A stretch of 5,781 nucleotides of DNA from Candidatus Izemoplasmatales bacterium (GTDB lineage Bacteria > Bacillota_I > Bacilli_A > Izemoplasmatales > Hujiaoplasmataceae): NCBI GenBank assembly GCA_028699855.1, contig JAQVTV010000074.1:1-5781 (forward strand), given 5' to 3'. Under the pieces are notes generated by a model. It did no database searches. It was not told where the DNA came from and worked only from the letters and a program-made list of their open reading frames with translations. This document shows positions 4,420 through 5,781 of the stretch, piece by piece. Each line of letters begins with the position of its first letter. The first letter of the stretch is position 1. The position numbers were made by a program, and so were the translations under genes.

Positions 4420-5781
4420 ATGAAGAAGTTTGAAAAACGGCAATTTCATGCCAAGAATGTGTCCCAGGACGGGGCCGCACATGTCATTGCCAATGGATAT
4501 ATCGGTTATCGCGGAACGCTTGAGGAATATACCAAAGACCAATGGGTCCAACTCAATCTGAACGGCCTCTATGATCAAAGCGGCGACCTTCCGCGCGAGT
4601 CCGTGAATGCGTTCAATCCGCTCTTTATCCAAGTCTTTCATGACAAGCAACTGCTTCATCCCTTAGTCAAAACACCGCTGAATCATGTGCTAGGAACTGA
4701 TCTGGAACGGGGCATCGTCTATCGCAAGACCGCGTTCAAGGTCAAAGATACAATGATCACGCTCACATCAGAACGTTTCATGGATCAAACCCAACCAGAG
4801 CTCATGTACGCGAAAATGACCATATCCGCATCCGAATTGCTGGATTTGACGATAGATTGCGGCATCGACCTCGATATATTCAATAGCTTTGGCACCCACC
4901 TCAAAATCAACGAAATCGTCGATGAAGTGGATTTCTTTTTCGTCCGCTCGACGACAAAGGAATTGAAGATCCCTGTCGTCGTTGGCGAAACCACTTCGCG
5001 TAATTTTTCCAATAAAAGTGAAGTCATCAAGGATGATAATCGTCTGATGCGTCGTTACCGGGTAAATGTGTCGCCTCAAAAAGACATCGTCATCGAAAAG
5101 TTCATGGGCGTGTGTCATAGCCGCAAGGATAGTTACACCTACCTCGACACGCTTTTGACCAAAGCGCAGAAACTTGGCTATATGCGTAAATACGAAGCCA
5201 ATGAAGCTTTTTGGCGGGACCGTTGGTCGGTCGCGAAAATTGAATTGCCCAAGAACGCCGACCTAGAATTGGCGATCAATTATCAAATCTACCAGTTGAT
5301 GAGCGCACGGCCCTATGCCGATCACGTTTCCATTCCCCCCGGTGGGTTGTCCGGTCAAGGGAACGGGGGCGCGGTTATGTGGGATGCGGAGATATTGATG
5401 CTGCCATTTTTCATCAATACGGATCCTGCTACGGCGCAGAGAATGATCCGTTATCGGATCCAGGGGTTGCAAGGAGCGCGTGAAAAAGCGAAGTCATGCG
5501 GTTATGAAGGCGCATTCTATGCGTGGGCAAGCCAGGACAACAATCGGGAAGCAGGGTGGATAATCGATGCATCGGAGACTGAACAAAATCGCATGCGTCT
5601 TCGAAACGCGGATCTCCATGTCAATGGTGCGATCGTTTATGGCTTGAACCTTTATCTTTCTCGAGTGGATGATCCGGATATTTTGTTTGAAGGCGGGCTG
5701 GAGCTCGCGCTGGAGTGTGCGCGTTTCTATCTTGCGTACGCCCACTATGATCCGGTGAACAAGTGCTATGAAGTCCGTGAT
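4420..5781 (+). CDS. Glycoside hydrolase family 65 protein, probable disaccharide phosphorylase, 3'-truncated
   Basis: GH65 enzymes mostly cleave alpha-linked glucosides (maltose, trehalose, kojibiose, nigerose, glucosyl-glycerol or glucosyl-rhamnose) with phosphate, giving beta-glucose 1-phosphate. ATG 4420 has AAGGAGG seven bases upstream. The visible 454 residues are about 60% of a usual 750-aa protein. Residues 1 to about 250 match the N-terminal beta-sandwich, with the signature NGYIGYRGTLEE (25-36). The helical-barrel domain begins near 283. It has GLSGQGNGGAVMWDAEI in the substrate loop, with Trp321-Asp322 retained, then LPFF, GYEGAFYAW and LHVNGAIVYGLNLY. There is no signal peptide, so it is likely cytoplasmic. 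The last residues YEVRD normally lead into GPDEY, so the catalytic Glu lies just past the edge. Family is confident; substrate and phosphorylase versus hydrolase cannot be decided here. Transporter and phosphoglucomutase partners would be expected to the right. Confidence 0.9.
   Translation, partial: MKKFEKRQFHAKNVSQDGAAHVIANGYIGYRGTLEEYTKDQWVQLNLNGLYDQSGDLPRESVNAFNPLFIQVFHDKQLLHPLVKTPLNHVLGTDLERGIVYRKTAFKVKDTMITLTSERFMDQTQPELMYAKMTISASELLDLTIDCGIDLDIFNSFGTHLKINEIVDEVDFFFVRSTTKELKIPVVVGETTSRNFSNKSEVIKDDNRLMRRYRVNVSPQKDIVIEKFMGVCHSRKDSYTYLDTLLTKAQKLGYMRKYEANEAFWRDRWSVAKIELPKNADLELAINYQIYQLMSARPYADHVSIPPGGLSGQGNGGAVMWDAEILMLPFFINTDPATAQRMIRYRIQGLQGAREKAKSCGYEGAFYAWASQDNNREAGWIIDASETEQNRMRLRNADLHVNGAIVYGLNLYLSRVDDPDILFEGGLELALECARFYLAYAHYDPVNKCYEVRD

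Noticed and set aside
4154..4480. 108-codon minus-strand frame spanning the GH65 promoter and start
   Set aside because: It covers the promoter, palindrome, ribosome site and first GH65 codons on the opposite strand; composition does not suggest a real protein.

Overview
The window looks like a chromosomal segment from a Firmicutes-type bacterium or a Mollicutes-related lineage that uses the standard genetic code. The evidence is the conserved order comEA - comEC - holA with rpsT convergent behind it, strong AGGAGG-type ribosome sites, sigma-A-like promoters, and TGA used as a real stop: holA ends in TGA directly at its terminator stem, and Trp is TGG throughout. Base composition is moderate rather than AT-rich. 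I cannot name the genus.

Left part (1-2627): the 3' end of comEA, a DNA receptor with the end of one SLBB-like unit, a second SLBB domain and a C-terminal helix-hairpin-helix module, overlaps the start of comEC, the polytopic DNA-uptake channel with OB-fold and metallo-beta-lactamase domains. Together they would bind incoming double-stranded DNA and pass one strand across the membrane. The dCMP-deaminase-like comEB that separates them in Bacillus subtilis is absent.

Middle (2628-4053): holA (DNA polymerase III delta, the sliding-clamp loader wrench) follows comEC after a short gap that holds a hairpin and a possible weak promoter. It ends in a strong intrinsic terminator. rpsT (ribosomal protein S20) runs towards it on the minus strand with its own GNRA-loop terminator, a good ribosome site and a promoter. 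The two transcription units are therefore separated back to back by opposed terminators.

Right part (4054-5781): about 230 bases without a convincing gene are followed by a very good promoter (TTGAAA-18-TATAAT). A 19-bp perfect-arm palindrome lies on its predicted start point, then a roughly 100-base leader with more inverted repeats, then a glycoside hydrolase family 65 gene (a disaccharide phosphorylase type) that runs off the right edge. The window ends just before the expected catalytic glutamate. This gene looks like a separately regulated accessory sugar-utilisation unit next to a conserved housekeeping block.

I did not find a clearly new multi-gene system. The items most worth following up are the palindromic operator and leader of the GH65 gene, the unexplained 4054-4282 segment with a 29-codon hydrophobic reading frame, the altered active-site loop of the GH65 protein, and the deep comEA/comEC overlap.
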